64,000 bases of DNA from contig CM060475.1 of assembly GCA_030544235.1 (NCBI GenBank), positions 752,920-816,919 of the forward strand. The letters are read 5' to 3'. Of this stretch, positions 42,156 to 55,100 are shown piece by piece. This DNA is from Lepturacanthus savala (taxonomy: Eukaryota; Chordata; Actinopteri; Scombriformes; Trichiuridae). The first letter of the stretch is position 1, and each line of letters starts with the position of its first letter. The notes beneath the pieces were generated by a model, which saw only the letters and a list, made by a program, of their open reading frames with translations, did not search any database and was not told the DNA's origin. The translations under genes and the position numbers were made by a program.

Positions 42156-42159
<4 letters not shown>

Positions 42160-44290
42160 AGATCTAATAATGTAAGTGTTCTCTCCAAGTCGCTGTACGT
42201 GCATGTACGTCTACGCGGCCGCTGCAGCTTTCTGATAGCACGCTGGATGCCGTTGAAAGAGACGAGCGGTTTATTCCCCGGCTGCTTCCGACTGTCACCG
42301 ACGGAGGAGGATACGGAGGATTTTTGAATTTTTCCGAATTTCCCGAATCTCTCCCGGGAAATCTGTGTTAATATTCTGCAGAACTCCTTCAAACGCCGTT
42401 TCTGACAAAACAGTAGAAAACGCTGCATCTCGACACGTTTGAATATTCAGGGAAATACTAAGTGATTAAGTTAAAAAAAAGTTTCCTCCCTAACTGTGAT
42501 GAATAATGTTGTGGCTGTTTACCCTCTCCTCCATCTTGATTACATAATCCCCAGATTAATTAGCTGTGTGTTTCAGTCACTTCCTGTAGTGCGACCCTCA
42601 AACGGGCTCCCTGTGCAATCTGGCCTATCGACTTACAGGGCGCCAGAACTTCTCTTTTTTCTTTGAAGGCCGCCTCGGCTTCAGAGGAAAAAGAACTCTC
42701 TGATCTGACGTCTAAAGGAAAAGGGCCCCTGTAGAGCAGCATTACAGACTGATAAAACAAAAAAAAAACAGAAAAACAACATTTGGTTAACACACACACT
42801 CACAGAGAGAGAGAGAGAAAATTAGGAATAATTTAGTTGGGAAACAAGAGGCGGTATGGAACAATGACAATCTGGCTCCTTTGGTAATTTCCTGTCGGCG
42901 TTCATTCGTGTGATGTGGTCGTGACTGTTCTGCCGGGATCAATCAAAACCTGCGAGCAGATGGCATCGCGCTCCCCTGGTGGACTGGGGGGGGATCGTCT
43001 GTGTTTTGGCTTTTTTTTTTTTGTTTTTTTTTTCTAAAGGATGTAATTGGCATTGCTATGTCTAGGACCGGAGCTACGCATCCCGCCGCCGCCGCTAATG
43101 CCGCCACGGCACGTGTCGTTCCGCTTTGTACGGCTACTAATAGGCTACCTTGTGCTGCAGGCTCCGACTCTACGTTGCGTTAAACGTTGTCATAGTTAAT
43201 AAGACGCGAAATGCAGCGCTAGCTTTGGTGCTACTCATCACAACCGTAGCAGGGCTACGTGCTAGCGTCCCTCTACGGCGGCCATATTGCAAGGTCTGGT
43301 TCATGTTGACTGATTTCCAGTTTGGTTTGTTGCACATATTGAATGATTGAATTTTTGAATTTTTTTTGCCGCTGAATGAATTATGTATATACATAAATAT
43401 AATATTATATAAAAAATATTAAAATACATAGTTATAAATGTTCATTTGTTAAATATATAATAAAATAATGGCCTAAGCCTTTTTCTGAAGTAAATTTTGG
43501 CCCAAATCATTTTTGATGATGCTAAATTACTTAATCCTTAATAACACAGATTTATATAAAGTCTTCTATATTAATCTATATGCTCTATAATACAATGGTA
43601 ATATACAAATTATGTGAAGGTTTTTCTGTTGTGATTGTTTGTAAAACACTTTCCGTGCACATAGCTGGTACTTTATCTACAGAACATTACTTTTATATGA
43701 AGCTTTATGACGCTTTTTGCCACTAGCATTAGCACTAGCATTAGCCTTTGCTTTATCAGCCATGTTACAGAAGGCTAGCTTAGATGCTCAGAGACACATG
43801 CAAGAAGGAACTGGATGAGAAAATGGAGAAGTGCTGGCGCAGAATATAAACTCCTGAACACAGTTAATCATTTTAGGAACGTTTATGGACGTATCAACTC
43901 CGTATCTGCTGTTTCTAGTGTCAACATTAATGATTTTGACTATTTTAGTAGTTTCTCTACCATAAGCTAAATGCTCTGAGCGAGCAAGCGGATTGAAACA
44001 AGATGGCCGCCGTTCGTTGACGCCGGTCCATTGGGCATGAGTCATCTCGCTGATATATATCTCTGGGAACAGCCATCATCAGCCCCCCCTGCAGATTAGC
44101 TGTAATACTCCAAGCGTGCACGAGACCCAGAACTGAAAGCTATCACACTCTGGATCTGAAACCCTGAGCTGTGTTTGCTAACAGTGGTTGCATTTAGGTG
44201 AGGAAAGCTTATGTGGATAAATGGAACCGTGTGGGACGCAGCATCTCGTATATATAAAAGAGAAGCAGAGTAATTGCATGTGCACTGTAT
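42160..44290. other. Gene-free interval before the probable nrp2 3' end
   Basis: No coding gene recognised. A CpG-rich patch at about 43060-43290 is set in otherwise AT-rich DNA (43330-43620), and T/A runs lie near 43010-43033. Confidence 0.45.
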
Positions 44291-44294
44291 TACT

Positions 44295-44296
<2 letters not shown>

Positions 44297-44330
<34 letters not shown>
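44297..44330. repeat. (GT)n microsatellite
   Basis: An uninterrupted (GT)n tract of about 33 bases. Confidence 0.93.
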
Positions 44331-44639
44331 CTGAGACGGCAGCTACTTCAAAGCTTTGATGTTGGAGCTCCTAAATGAGGGCCACCAGAGGTCTGCACTA
44401 ATGGGACATCATGTGGAGATTAGAGGCCAAGGCTGGCAACACGGCATCACGTATGTATGTTTATGTGACAGAATGAAAGACGGGAGAACACTAGCGTGTT
44501 GTGTTCTGGTTTTTTTCCGCTATTAAAAGTGAAAGTCTTAGTTTGTTGGTAACTGCGGGGACGTAAACAGCTCTAGGGATGACTCAGACGTCTGTTGTTT
44601 CACACAGTTTCCAGCCCAGATTGTTCTCCAGTATGGTAT

Positions 44640-45049
44640 AAATCCTTTATTAAATAATCATAACAATAATTATAATAACAATCATAAAAAGAGCATTTCT
44701 GTACAAAGACCCCTTTAAAACAACAACAACAACAGCAGTCCGAGCAGTGCGAAGTGGGGGGGGACGGTGGGGGGATCCTGGGCAGAAGGGGGGGGTGGGG
44801 GGGGGGGGTGGGGGCGCTATCAATGTCACCGTCAACTGTCAGCGGCGAAATGACTGGATCTGATACCGGCTCCAAAGGCAAAGCTGGATCCCCGAGGCTC
44901 CAAGGCACTTTGAAGAGAGTCAGTGGGATCCAGAGATGCAGGCCTCAGAGGAGAAGGAGGGCGAGCGAGTGTGTGTGTGTGTGTGATGAGGGATGAAATG
45001 TTTAAATGCAATGTGTACTTCATAGTCACGTGGCTCAAATATATATATA

Positions 45050-45094
<45 letters not shown>

Positions 45095-45228
45095 CTCAGG
45101 CTTCTCAGCAGCAGCCACGATTTCCTTCATATTTAGGTTTGAGTGTCTTTCTGAGAAAAAAATTAAAGCGTGTTCATGTCCTGTATATACATCTGTATAT
45201 ACAAGCGGATCCTGTCAGTGGAGATGAG

Positions 45229-45260
<32 letters not shown>

Positions 45261-46673
45261 AACCTCTCCTTCTCATGGCTTATGAGTCCTCCCAGAACGT
45301 GCAAGACAAGACCCTTTCTGATTGGTTCAAGAACCGTCCCGAGGAATGTCTGCCGCGCTGTGTGAGAGTTAAAAAAAATAAAAATAATATTAATGAAAAA
45401 AAATAAAAATAGGCCACATTTAGCCAGTAGGTTGAGGTGGGGGGTGGTGCGATGTGTGTGTGTGTGTGTTTTAGGAGGGTAGGTCCTTTAAATCATGGCT
45501 TTTGAGGTCCACATGTAAAAAGACGGAGATGGAGATGGACACCTCCTCTCGTCTCGTTGTGATGCCTCAACGTTCCTTGTCAACATTTTCCGTGAACAGT
45601 ATTTTTTTTAAGGCTTCGTCGTGTGTCCGGGCCACAGTCAGCTGTTCCTGGCTGCGTTTGTTTTTTTTGTCGTCCTCACAGAAAAGCACAGAGCCTCTTA
45701 GCGCTCTGTCAGTCACAGTCTTCGTTTCACTTTCTCCAGTGGTTTTCAGTCTAACAGCAATCCATAGGTTGCATCGTCCAAAAGCTCCTTGACCTTTTCG
45801 CCATTTAACCACAAATGTAAACATGACCTTCTCTCTGACAGGAACCAGTAACAACAGCCTCCGACTAACTAAACCTAACAATAACTCTTCCTGTCATTAA
45901 AAGAATGCGTTAAAATGCCCCCCCCCCCGCCTCTACACACACATACACTTTCCTCGCAACTTCTTCTACTTCTCCGCCATCATCGGCTGGCGACAGGCCA
46001 GGATGGGAAAACATTAAACAGAAAGAGAGTGACCAGGCAGAAAGACAGAACTTGAGGGACATCAGTGACTAAAAATACCACAGACTGTCAGGAAGGAAGA
46101 AGATAACTGAGGCTGATAGGTAGCAGAGTCTACGACGGAACAGAAAAAAGCCAACGGGCCACACAAAGGGAGCTAAGTTCTAGGCCACTGTGTTCACATG
46201 TGATCAAAAAAGACGCTTTCTAAGCACGGTCCTAACCTACCACCTTTTCCAACACGACGTGTTCTGACTCAGTATGTGTAGCTTACATTATCCAGCTGCA
46301 AAACTAGACCTCATACAAATCTATGACGCATTTATAAACACTTGTCTTTTGGTGGAGCAGGAATCTGTAATTGATATGTGTAGATATTTTTTTTTGAGGC
46401 CTAACACCCCTGCAACGGAACGATCCATCCCCAGTCTCTCTCTCATTGGTTCAAAACTGGTTTTTCCCCAAAAAAAAAAAAAAAAAAAAGAAAGAAAGAA
46501 AGAAAATGGCATTCTTGTTGTCCAGGGATGTAAACTGACACTAAATCGAACTGGAGGAAATGGAGAAAAATAGCAAGAGGGTTTTCACAAGATGGCCGTC
46601 TCTCTTGCGCCCGTTCTGTCTTCTTCTTTTTTTTTTTTTTTTCAATCGTCGCGTATCCCTCCGCCGGGCCTCC
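44640..46673 (-). other. Probable 3' UTR of the nrp2a-type transcript
   Basis: No splice-supported coding sequence. It contains a very G-rich plus-strand stretch (44756-44815), (GT)n tracts at 45054-45092 and 45229-45259, C-runs near 45920 and A-runs near 46470-46505. Assignment is by position only. Confidence 0.35.
44646..44651 (-). terminator. Candidate nrp2 distal polyadenylation signal
   Basis: AATAAA on the minus strand. It would give the nrp2a-type terminal exon a 3' UTR of about 2 kb (44640-46673), in which no other gene was seen. Confidence 0.35.
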
Positions 46674-46978
46674 TCACGCCTCGGTGCAGCAGCGCTGTTG
46701 GTTCAGTTTGACCTTGTGCTTGAGGCCGTCGTACAGTTCGAAGTTGTAGTTCTCCAGCGTGGTGGAGGAGCGCGACGACAGGCCGCTGTAGGAGCACGTG
46801 CAGTACAGGAGGAGGCCGGCGCACACCGCGCCCAGCAGGACGCCCAGCGAGCTCATGACGATGATGGTGACCAGGATGGGGTCCAGGGTGTACAACCACG
46901 AGTTGTCCTTCTCGGAGACGCCGGCCACCGGAGGCCCAGAGGACGGCGACGGCGTGTTAGACTCCGGGAACTGTAAAC
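46674..46978 (-). CDS. nrp2: nrp2 terminal exon, NRP2a-type membrane and cytoplasmic tail
   Basis: After two bases completing a codon the exon reads LQFPESNTPSPSSGPP, a short juxtamembrane region, NSWLYTLDPILVTIIVMSS, then the helix GVLLGAVCAGLLLYCTCSYS and the tail ENYNFELYDGLKHKVK. It ends CCTEA before the stop; mammalian NRP2a ends SEA, a GIPC PDZ-binding motif, so Ser is changed to Thr, a conservative class I PDZ ligand change. The acceptor is CTTCCAG at 46979-46985. Confidence 0.93.
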
Positions 46979-47656
46979 CTGGAAGAAAAGAAGAGCAGTG
47001 AGATAAGGCTGTACAAACTTGACTTTTACTGATCAGCAGGAGAGGTAACTTACTTCCACCGAGTGGGTTTCTGCCACTGAAAAGTCGCCCATCTCCAAAT
47101 TCATTAACTGTTATAAAAAAGAAGCACAGAAGACATCGTCTTTATTTAGTATTTGACTGTTAATAAACCCTGATAATTAACCTTTTATAATACCGGTGCT
47201 AACAACACACACACAAGTCTTGGAATAATAGAAAAATATGACTTTATTAATAGAGAAAGACCATTATGATACATTCCTGTCAAACACACAGTCATCACGT
47301 AGCATACTGATGGCATAAGACTATTCATTCCATGTGAGTAAAGATGCAAACATGTCATCAAATAATAATCATAATAATTAACCCATCATTATCACCGTTA
47401 AAATCACCGACACGATTGCTGTCAAGTTTAAGAGTTGGTGCATAAGATGATCGGAGAAAAGGAAAAAAACAAACGACAACAACAACAACAACCCAACGGC
47501 AACAAATGTCAACATTTAAGTAGTGCTAGTGACAGTTTTGTTGTGTGAAACCTTCCTGGCGTGAACTGGAAATACGGATGAGTGTCTGAAATTGGAAAAT
47601 TACAAGTGTGGTAGTCAAGTGTACTTAAGATGAGTTTTCTTCTTTTTAACTGGGTG

Positions 47657-47702
<46 letters not shown>

Positions 47703-49058
47703 ATTCCCTGCTCTTGGCAAGCACTCAGGAGTGGGAGTAACTGCTTGGCAAGGCACACGTCTAGATCTGGAGGTCTCTGATGGCCAATGGCGTTATTAAT
47801 ACGGTTTCCAGGGCAACTGGAGTTGGCAGCGTGTTTGGGCCGTGGAAGTGCGGCGGACGGGGAGGGAAAAGTGCTTACCGCAGCCTTAATAAATGTTATC
47901 TGTCCATTAACTAATTACGACTATTAGAGCCTTGGAGCGGAACGGCGTTGAGATGGACCAAGTAGGGTGTCCAATCCCTCCTCCACGAGTTGATTTAAAA
48001 GCACACGGCATGCCAAAAAAACACTTTTTCCCCCACTCAGGAGAGAAAAGTGCAGCCACTAAATTGTGGCAACAAATCCATGTGCATTCTGCTGAGCTGT
48101 GGGCGAGTAGGTGATGGGATTTTATTTTTTTCTCTGCTGGTGTGACAGATCACGAACGCCCCCGTTAAGCCACGGAGTGAAGACCTCAATTTCCAGCTCA
48201 TGTGACATCTCATCACCTGGGTTCTGACTGATGAGAGAGAAATTGGAGCCCATTAATCTGTCTCAGTCAGAATCTGGAGATTTTACAATATAAAAAATAA
48301 ATAAATAAAAATACAAATTGGCTTTCAGATCCCAGACATGTTAAATATCAGTAAGAAGTGCATTAGTTTGGCCTTGTCTTATGGCATTAAGGGGAAAAAC
48401 CCACAATCGCTGGAGCTCTGCTTTTGATAACGTCTTTGATCCCTTTCAAGGGTGCACGCAAAACACAGCCCACAGCTGCTCCAGCGGCATTGTGGGACAT
48501 GTAGGAGTATAAATCAAGCGTGTTATGGTGGACAGCTGTGCCTATTTACAACTCTAAAATGAAAAAACCCAGAAAACAACGAGCACATATTCACACTGAA
48601 AACGGCAGCGAGATTCGGCTCCGTATGGCTTTTTTCATCTGGGCGGCTCAAAGACAATGAGGGGGACAGGACAACGGGAGCAAAGCATAAATTCGAGAGG
48701 ATCAACGTGCTTTATTATGCCCGGAGAATCAAGATGAAACACTAAACACTGAGGACGGCCGCATCCATCACTGACTGATGCGTTTATCAGGGAGAAGACA
48801 AGACGTTCAATCAAATGAGCTGGTTATCTCCATTTGTAATGTAGGACTTTAAGTATGATGGATTTGCATTCCTTTGTATTTTTTTAAGTGTGCACATGCT
48901 GTGTTGGAAAAAAGGACAATGGAAGGATTTTTTTTTTCACCCCCACAACATGCCAAACCCATGTTGTTATTACAGAGGAAACCGTGAGCTTTATTTTCTG
49001 GGGCTTGCTGGATCATATCCACAGCGAGCACGTTGAACGCCTCTCAGACTAATGGTTT

Positions 49059-49100
<42 letters not shown>

Positions 49101-52100
49101 GTGTTGGCGATACAGAGCTCCTCGTGTCTCTAGGGTCTTGTTGTAGCCTGTGGTTTGGCAGCTCTGGCTGGCTCTCGCAGCAGAACCCCCCCCCCCCCCA
49201 GCCCCCCAGCCCTAACTTCCCAGCCCACACATGGTCCGTGCGTCCCCACCGGGGTCATTCCAGGAGGACTGTCGGGGTTACGGGGAGCCAGACGGAAAAC
49301 TCAATGGTCCGAGACAAGCCGTTCGGATAAATAACTCACTCAGACTTTTCGCCCTCTTGTCAGTAGCAGCATAGTGTGAAATGTCAACAGCAAAACTTCT
49401 TTAATGGCACAAGGGGGAGAAAAAAACAACAAAAAAAACGGAGCTACATCCATTAGAGAGAGAGAGAGAGAACATATATGTATTTTTTTTTCCCAAAAAC
49501 GTTTCACTTGGCAGTTTCGGACAGTGTCAATCGTCACCCTTCACGACTGTAAACTAAATGGAGGGAGGGGTTCGTCGAGTCTTTCCGTCAATCTAAGGCG
49601 CACGTCCCCGCCCGCCACCGGGCGTCCCGCTCGGGCCAAACAACGCGGCGCAAGCGCCCCTTCTTCCTCTTCAGCAGAGGGTCCGGTGGCGGTCCCGGCT
49701 GTCCAACCGCACCGTCAGGACCGGCTCCACCCCTGGGGCGGCCATGCTGGAGGACCAGTTCGAGTACTGGAAGCACTGCGAGGAGCTGTGATAGGCCACC
49801 GACAGCTGGCTCTTCTTGGTGGCCAGGTGTTGGCGGCAGCAACAGAGGGCTCTGACCAAGATGGCCACCGCCAGGAGAAGGAGGGCGCCCCCGGCGGCCA
49901 TTATGTAATACCAGTGGATGGGCAAGGGAGGCACAGGAACGCCTCCCCCTGGTGGAGAGATACAGAATAATTGGCCAGCGGGAAAAAGAAGAGGAGCGGC
50001 ACTTGTTCATTTGCTACATTGAATTCTCTACTTCCTGTTCCCTAGTGGTGCTCATCATACGGACAGCAGGCGTGCACCTCACGTGAGCATGCACATGCAT
50101 GCCGGGTTGCAGAAAAGAACATAGAAATTCAAATGCATCAATTTCTCTGGATGTAGCTGGGGGGGAGGGGGGGTTGCAGTCGGGTGGACAGGTTTTCACA
50201 CCAAGATCGTCGAGAGATTTGGTTTGAAATCAGTCCAATGGTTGAGCTAATCAAATGAAATTGCTCCAAATAAAAAGGAAAAAAAAAAAACTTGGTGTGA
50301 AACGACAGCCAAAAATAATTAGTTATAAAAAAAGCACCCACACGCAGAATTAAAGGAGCTTCCTTTTTTTTTTTTTGCTGTTTCACACTGGCACAGGAAG
50401 TCCTGAACAGCCCCTTGATGAAGACTCAGAACCATGCAAGACTCAGTCAGACACCGCATGGAAATCCAATGTTCCAGAGCTCTGAGCTGATATTGGATTG
50501 GGATTCTTTTTGAGCTGGCAGATTTGTTTTGAGTGCATCATTTATCCTGTTCTCTTGGTTATTACATTTCTTTTCTCTCTCTCTCTCTTTCTGCTCATGC
50601 ATCGGCCCTCCTGGCCAGACCTCTCCTCCTCCTCGCGGTCTCCTTGGAGACTATCTCCGCAGATCCTCTACGCTGCCGCTGCCCCCGGCTTGAACCCCCT
50701 TCTCCAATCCTCAGCAACTACAGCCGCCTTCCAGGGAGCCTCTGCTCTACTATCCGAGACTGAATCGCGAGGACCCCCAGAAGACAATGGGAAACTTAAA
50801 AAAACAAAACAAAGCCCACATGTACCATCCAGACTTGAACTTGAAGCGGAGCCAAATACATCCTGATTTTTGTACCGTGTCACATAATTACAGAGGGAAA
50901 TGGTGCGTGCTGCTGCTACTTCACACTGCACACACTCATTAGGAGAGAGAGACACCCATGCCTGCCGCTGCTCAGTCACTCTATCTGATTGCCTTCCACT
51001 GGGGACGCTGGTGTGTAAGTGTGCTGTGATATTAATGTGTGTGTGCCTGTGCACGTTCGTCAAGGGTTAGAGACTGTGAGCGCGCGTGTGGAGGCGAAGG
51101 GAAGAGCCAAAGAAGTGCGCACACATCACATTCACGCTGAAACCGCCAAGCTCTTATCTTATTGGAAGATATTATGAGATGCCAAAAGACTAGAATCAAT
51201 CTCATAGAGTCCCCCAGGATGCTCTAAATATTTTTCATGAGGCAGACAGTTATTTAAAAACCCTCCAGGCTGTGTCAGACAGCCTAGAACTGAGAATATG
51301 GAGCTCTTTTCAAATATCTGACTCCATGAGGTGCGCTTGATTTAGCTTGCCTTGCATGCAGAGTTTGCTCTTTTGGGAATTAATCCTTTGTTTCCAGTGG
51401 TGGAAAGTCACTAAGTACATTTACTCAAGTATCACACTTAAGTACTTGTACTTCTCCATGTGATCCCATGTTATACTTCTACTCCACTACATTTATCTGT
51501 CAGCTTTAGTTACGGTCCAGACACAGATTTGACAGTGGATCATGAAATACAGCACATAGTTGAAGATGGTGGTTTCCAACAATACACGTGATCCAATATT
51601 TCACCAAAAATGTAAGATTAGAGAAAAAGCTCAGAACGTAAAAACAGATTTATTCTTCTTTCCTCTCCTGTTAATCATCTCATGACCCCTCAGATAAACC
51701 CGTTGTCCTTTTGGAGGGGCCTGACCCCTAGCTTGGGAACCACTGGACTAAACTACCTACCTATAGCTAACTAGGTCCTACTTTTAGGGGTTAAGGTTAG
51801 GGTTAACCCAAACCCTGACCCTTAACCCTAATTGTATATTGCTGTATTAGTACAGTGAGTACTTCTTCCACCACTGTTTCTTTTTATTATTCCACCAAAT
51901 AATCTATTTCTATAAATCCAACTAGGTTAGAAATACTTTACTTTACTTCATTAAAGAGGTTTAGTATTTATTCAGCAATGTCGACATGCTGCCATGAAAA
52001 CGAATGCAGCTTCGTTAATCTGGGAACACACAGCTCTCGCGGTCTCTGTGTTGTCGGCCGGGTTGTTTTAGCAGGTTGAGATGACTTAGTGCCACCAAAA

Positions 52101-55100
52101 GCAAAAAACCCCAGGCTAGTGCAGGCTGGTGCAGGAAAAGCAAGACCAGAGGAGGAAGTGACGTCATAACAAAGCCAGTCTCACCTGTCATTTCAGGAGA
52201 AAAAGCAGCGAAGGGTTCTGCGAGGACAGAGGGAAAGTGAGCGGCATGGAAGGGGGAAAAACAGAGAGAGAGAGAAAGAGAAAGAGCTATTAGATAACTT
52301 TAAATATGAGAGAAAAAGTCAGCCAAATGTCACACAAATGTCAGAAGACTATCAAACTCCTCCTGAGGAAATTTAAGTTAATTCCTCAGATAGCTCACAG
52401 GAATTATGGCATTTACTCAGCTCCTTTTGCCTGAATGCAATTTCAAACAGAGCTCACGGGCGCGAGTCTGGAACTCCAGGCCGCGGATGTGTGTGTGCGT
52501 TCGCGGCGAGCGCACACGCGTGTGTGTGTGTCCGCGTTCTGCAAAGTTCATGCATTTCAAGTTGTTTATCTGCGGCGTCCAGTCAAACTGGAGAGGACTG
52601 TTTTTTTGGCTTTGCTGCAGACGCACAGAGCAGAACCTTCACTTTGATTGCCTGGAATGCAAACAAAAAGAGCTGGTGTGTGTGTGTGTGTGTGCACGCG
52701 TGCATGCTTGTGTGTGTGTCTCAGCGTGTGTCGAGGAGAAGGAAAGCGACTTGGGAACTGACGGGTTTTGGCGGGAACGCCGGCATGCTGTGAAGAACTC
52801 AACTGTGTTGGGTGATAAGCGGCGTCGCAGCGTGCTCTGGGAACGGCGGAGGAGGAGGAGGAGGAAACGCAGCAGTGTGGAGGCAGGAGGGGGGACTCCA
52901 CTGTCATGTCTGCCGTCCAAAAAAGCTGCTGTGCTGCTTCGGAACTATTAAAGACACTCATAGACACGCGGGAAAACGGCAAAGAGGCGAAAAAACAAGT
53001 GTTTTGCCACAAGCTGGTACGCTTCCCCCTGCCGTGGTCCGGCTCCAAAGCAACATTGGACACGAGTCATAAATGATGACGGCAGGGTTTTTTTTTGGCT
53101 CTAAACCCCCCCTCATCCCCCCCCCCCCGGCTGGGTCTCTGATCTGTTTAAGACCCGCTGCAAAGCCCCTGCTCGGGTCAGATTAAGGAGGGCTACGGCT
53201 CGCACCAGGCGCCCAGAAATTTGCTTGGGAAACAGCCTGTCTAGTAATTCCCTTTGACGGCTCGGGGAAGAGCTCTGTTTACAAAATACGACGGGAGAGA
53301 CGGAGATAGAGGGAGACGAGAGAAAGAAGAGAAATCTAATGAAACATAGATTAGCATCGCTGCAGCCCACGGGGCGTTTATGGCCTAGTTTTCCTATATT
53401 TCTTTTCTTTTCTTTTGTGGAGGAGTAAACGCCGTTCCCTCCCTCCCCTTCCTCCCTTTCATCTCCGCGTTCGGCGTGGGGGAGACTGTCTCCGAAACTG
53501 GGATGGGAGGGCGAGGGAGCGGAGGAGGGAGCGGTCAGGGTGGGGTGAGTGTGTTTGTCGCTGTTCAAGGACCTTACGGCTGAAAGTGGAGGAGGTGGAA
53601 GGAGAAAAGAGCAGATTGATGGTGGGTGAGATGATGAGGCGATCGAAGTGTTGACAGAGGATGAGAGGGTGTTGGGTCAAATGGATGTTAGTGTGTGTGT
53701 GTGCACGTATGTGTGTGTTTATTTTTCAATATTATACAGGAAGGAACAGATTTCTGTCTGTAAAAACCCTCACAAGTCCCAAATCTCACTGTGTATATAG
53801 TGTATATATATATACACACACAATATATATGCATGTGTGTGTGTGTGTGTGACTTACGTGTACACTCCTCCAGCGGGGTGCTAGAGCTCATGTGGATGTT
53901 GTCTATCCAGATGTGTCCCCTGGTGCCGTGCACGAAGAAACCCTCCATCACCACCTACACCAGCCAAAAGAGAGGAGGAGGAAGAGGAAGAGGAAGAGAG
54001 GAGGTAGAGGGGCAAGTTGAAAAAGAAGAGGAAGAAGAGGAAGAGGAAAACGGAGACAGGATGAAGGCACGGGGGAACAGTGGGTGGAGGCAAAAATCGA
54101 GAACGGGGACAAGCATGAAGAGGGGGAGGAGGAGAAAGAAGATAAAAACTTAATAGAGCGCCTGTGATTTTCAAGGTTCAACACATGCAATCATCTTCCC
54201 CGACTCTGCAAGCTCCTACAACTTTTATGAGTGTGTTAACGGCTTGTGATGTGTCTGACAAATGCACGACGAGCCCCAAACAATCACGCAACCAGCAGAG
54301 ACAATATGGCTGACTTTAGCTGGTTTTTGAAGTCAAAACTTGCCTAAGGTGACAGAGGTTAAAGCTGATGCTTTGAGACGAATGCATCTCTTAAACAAAC
54401 CCTGATAAAGACACTAAACTTATATTTCTCTGCCATATAATAATAAAAATGTCTGATCAAGCGGATTTTATCCTTTACAATTTGAGTGCATCTCTACCTG
54501 AAAGTCTTTAGGGGAGCGAGGCAGGATGGTGCGTCCCTCCTTCCAGACGGGGCCCTGGTCGTCTTTAAGCGTCCACACCAGTGTCTCCTCGTTGTGGGCG
54601 TCCCGCAGCAGCACCCGCAGGTGACCCTGGGCCTCGCCCCACATCTGGTAGGAGAAGAGGAGGCAGAGGGGGCCGCTGTCGGCCGCCAACACGGGGCTGA
54701 CGAGGCGGGCTCGCTGCTGCTCCGTCTTCAGGCTGGCGTCCATGTACAGGTAACTATTGAGCTCTAGACGAGACATGAGAGACGGATGTATTAGCACAGA
54801 TGTATTTGTGGTGAAAAGCGAGGGGCCCGAGGGCGCTGCCAGGGTGGACGCCTGAGCCTGAAATGTGGTGTAGATGCAGTGAAAACCTTCACATGGGACC
54901 CTCAACCAACGTCGGTGATATCGAGAAAATCCCATGAAATTTAGACTTGAAAAAGTAACATTTTTAATCCAAAATAAAAAAGAATTCCACCAAACAGCCA
55001 CATTATGCACAGCTGTTAAAGTATATTTTTTTATTTTCAGAAATGAACACAGCTGTGCTTTTAACCTTGAGTTTGCTGGTTGCTACAATCAAATGATTGT

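Noticed and set aside
49404..49970. Plus-strand 188-codon frame
   Set aside because: It is antisense to the NRP2b-type terminal exon and has low-complexity Arg/Gly-rich composition.
51780..51835. Telomere-like CCCTAA motifs (ACCCTGACCCTTAACCCTAA)
   Set aside because: Only a few imperfect units inside a transposon relic; not an interstitial telomere array.
52406..52951. 181-codon plus-strand frame
   Set aside because: Built on GT-rich and GGA-rich simple sequence inside an nrp2 intron, with no recognised domain.
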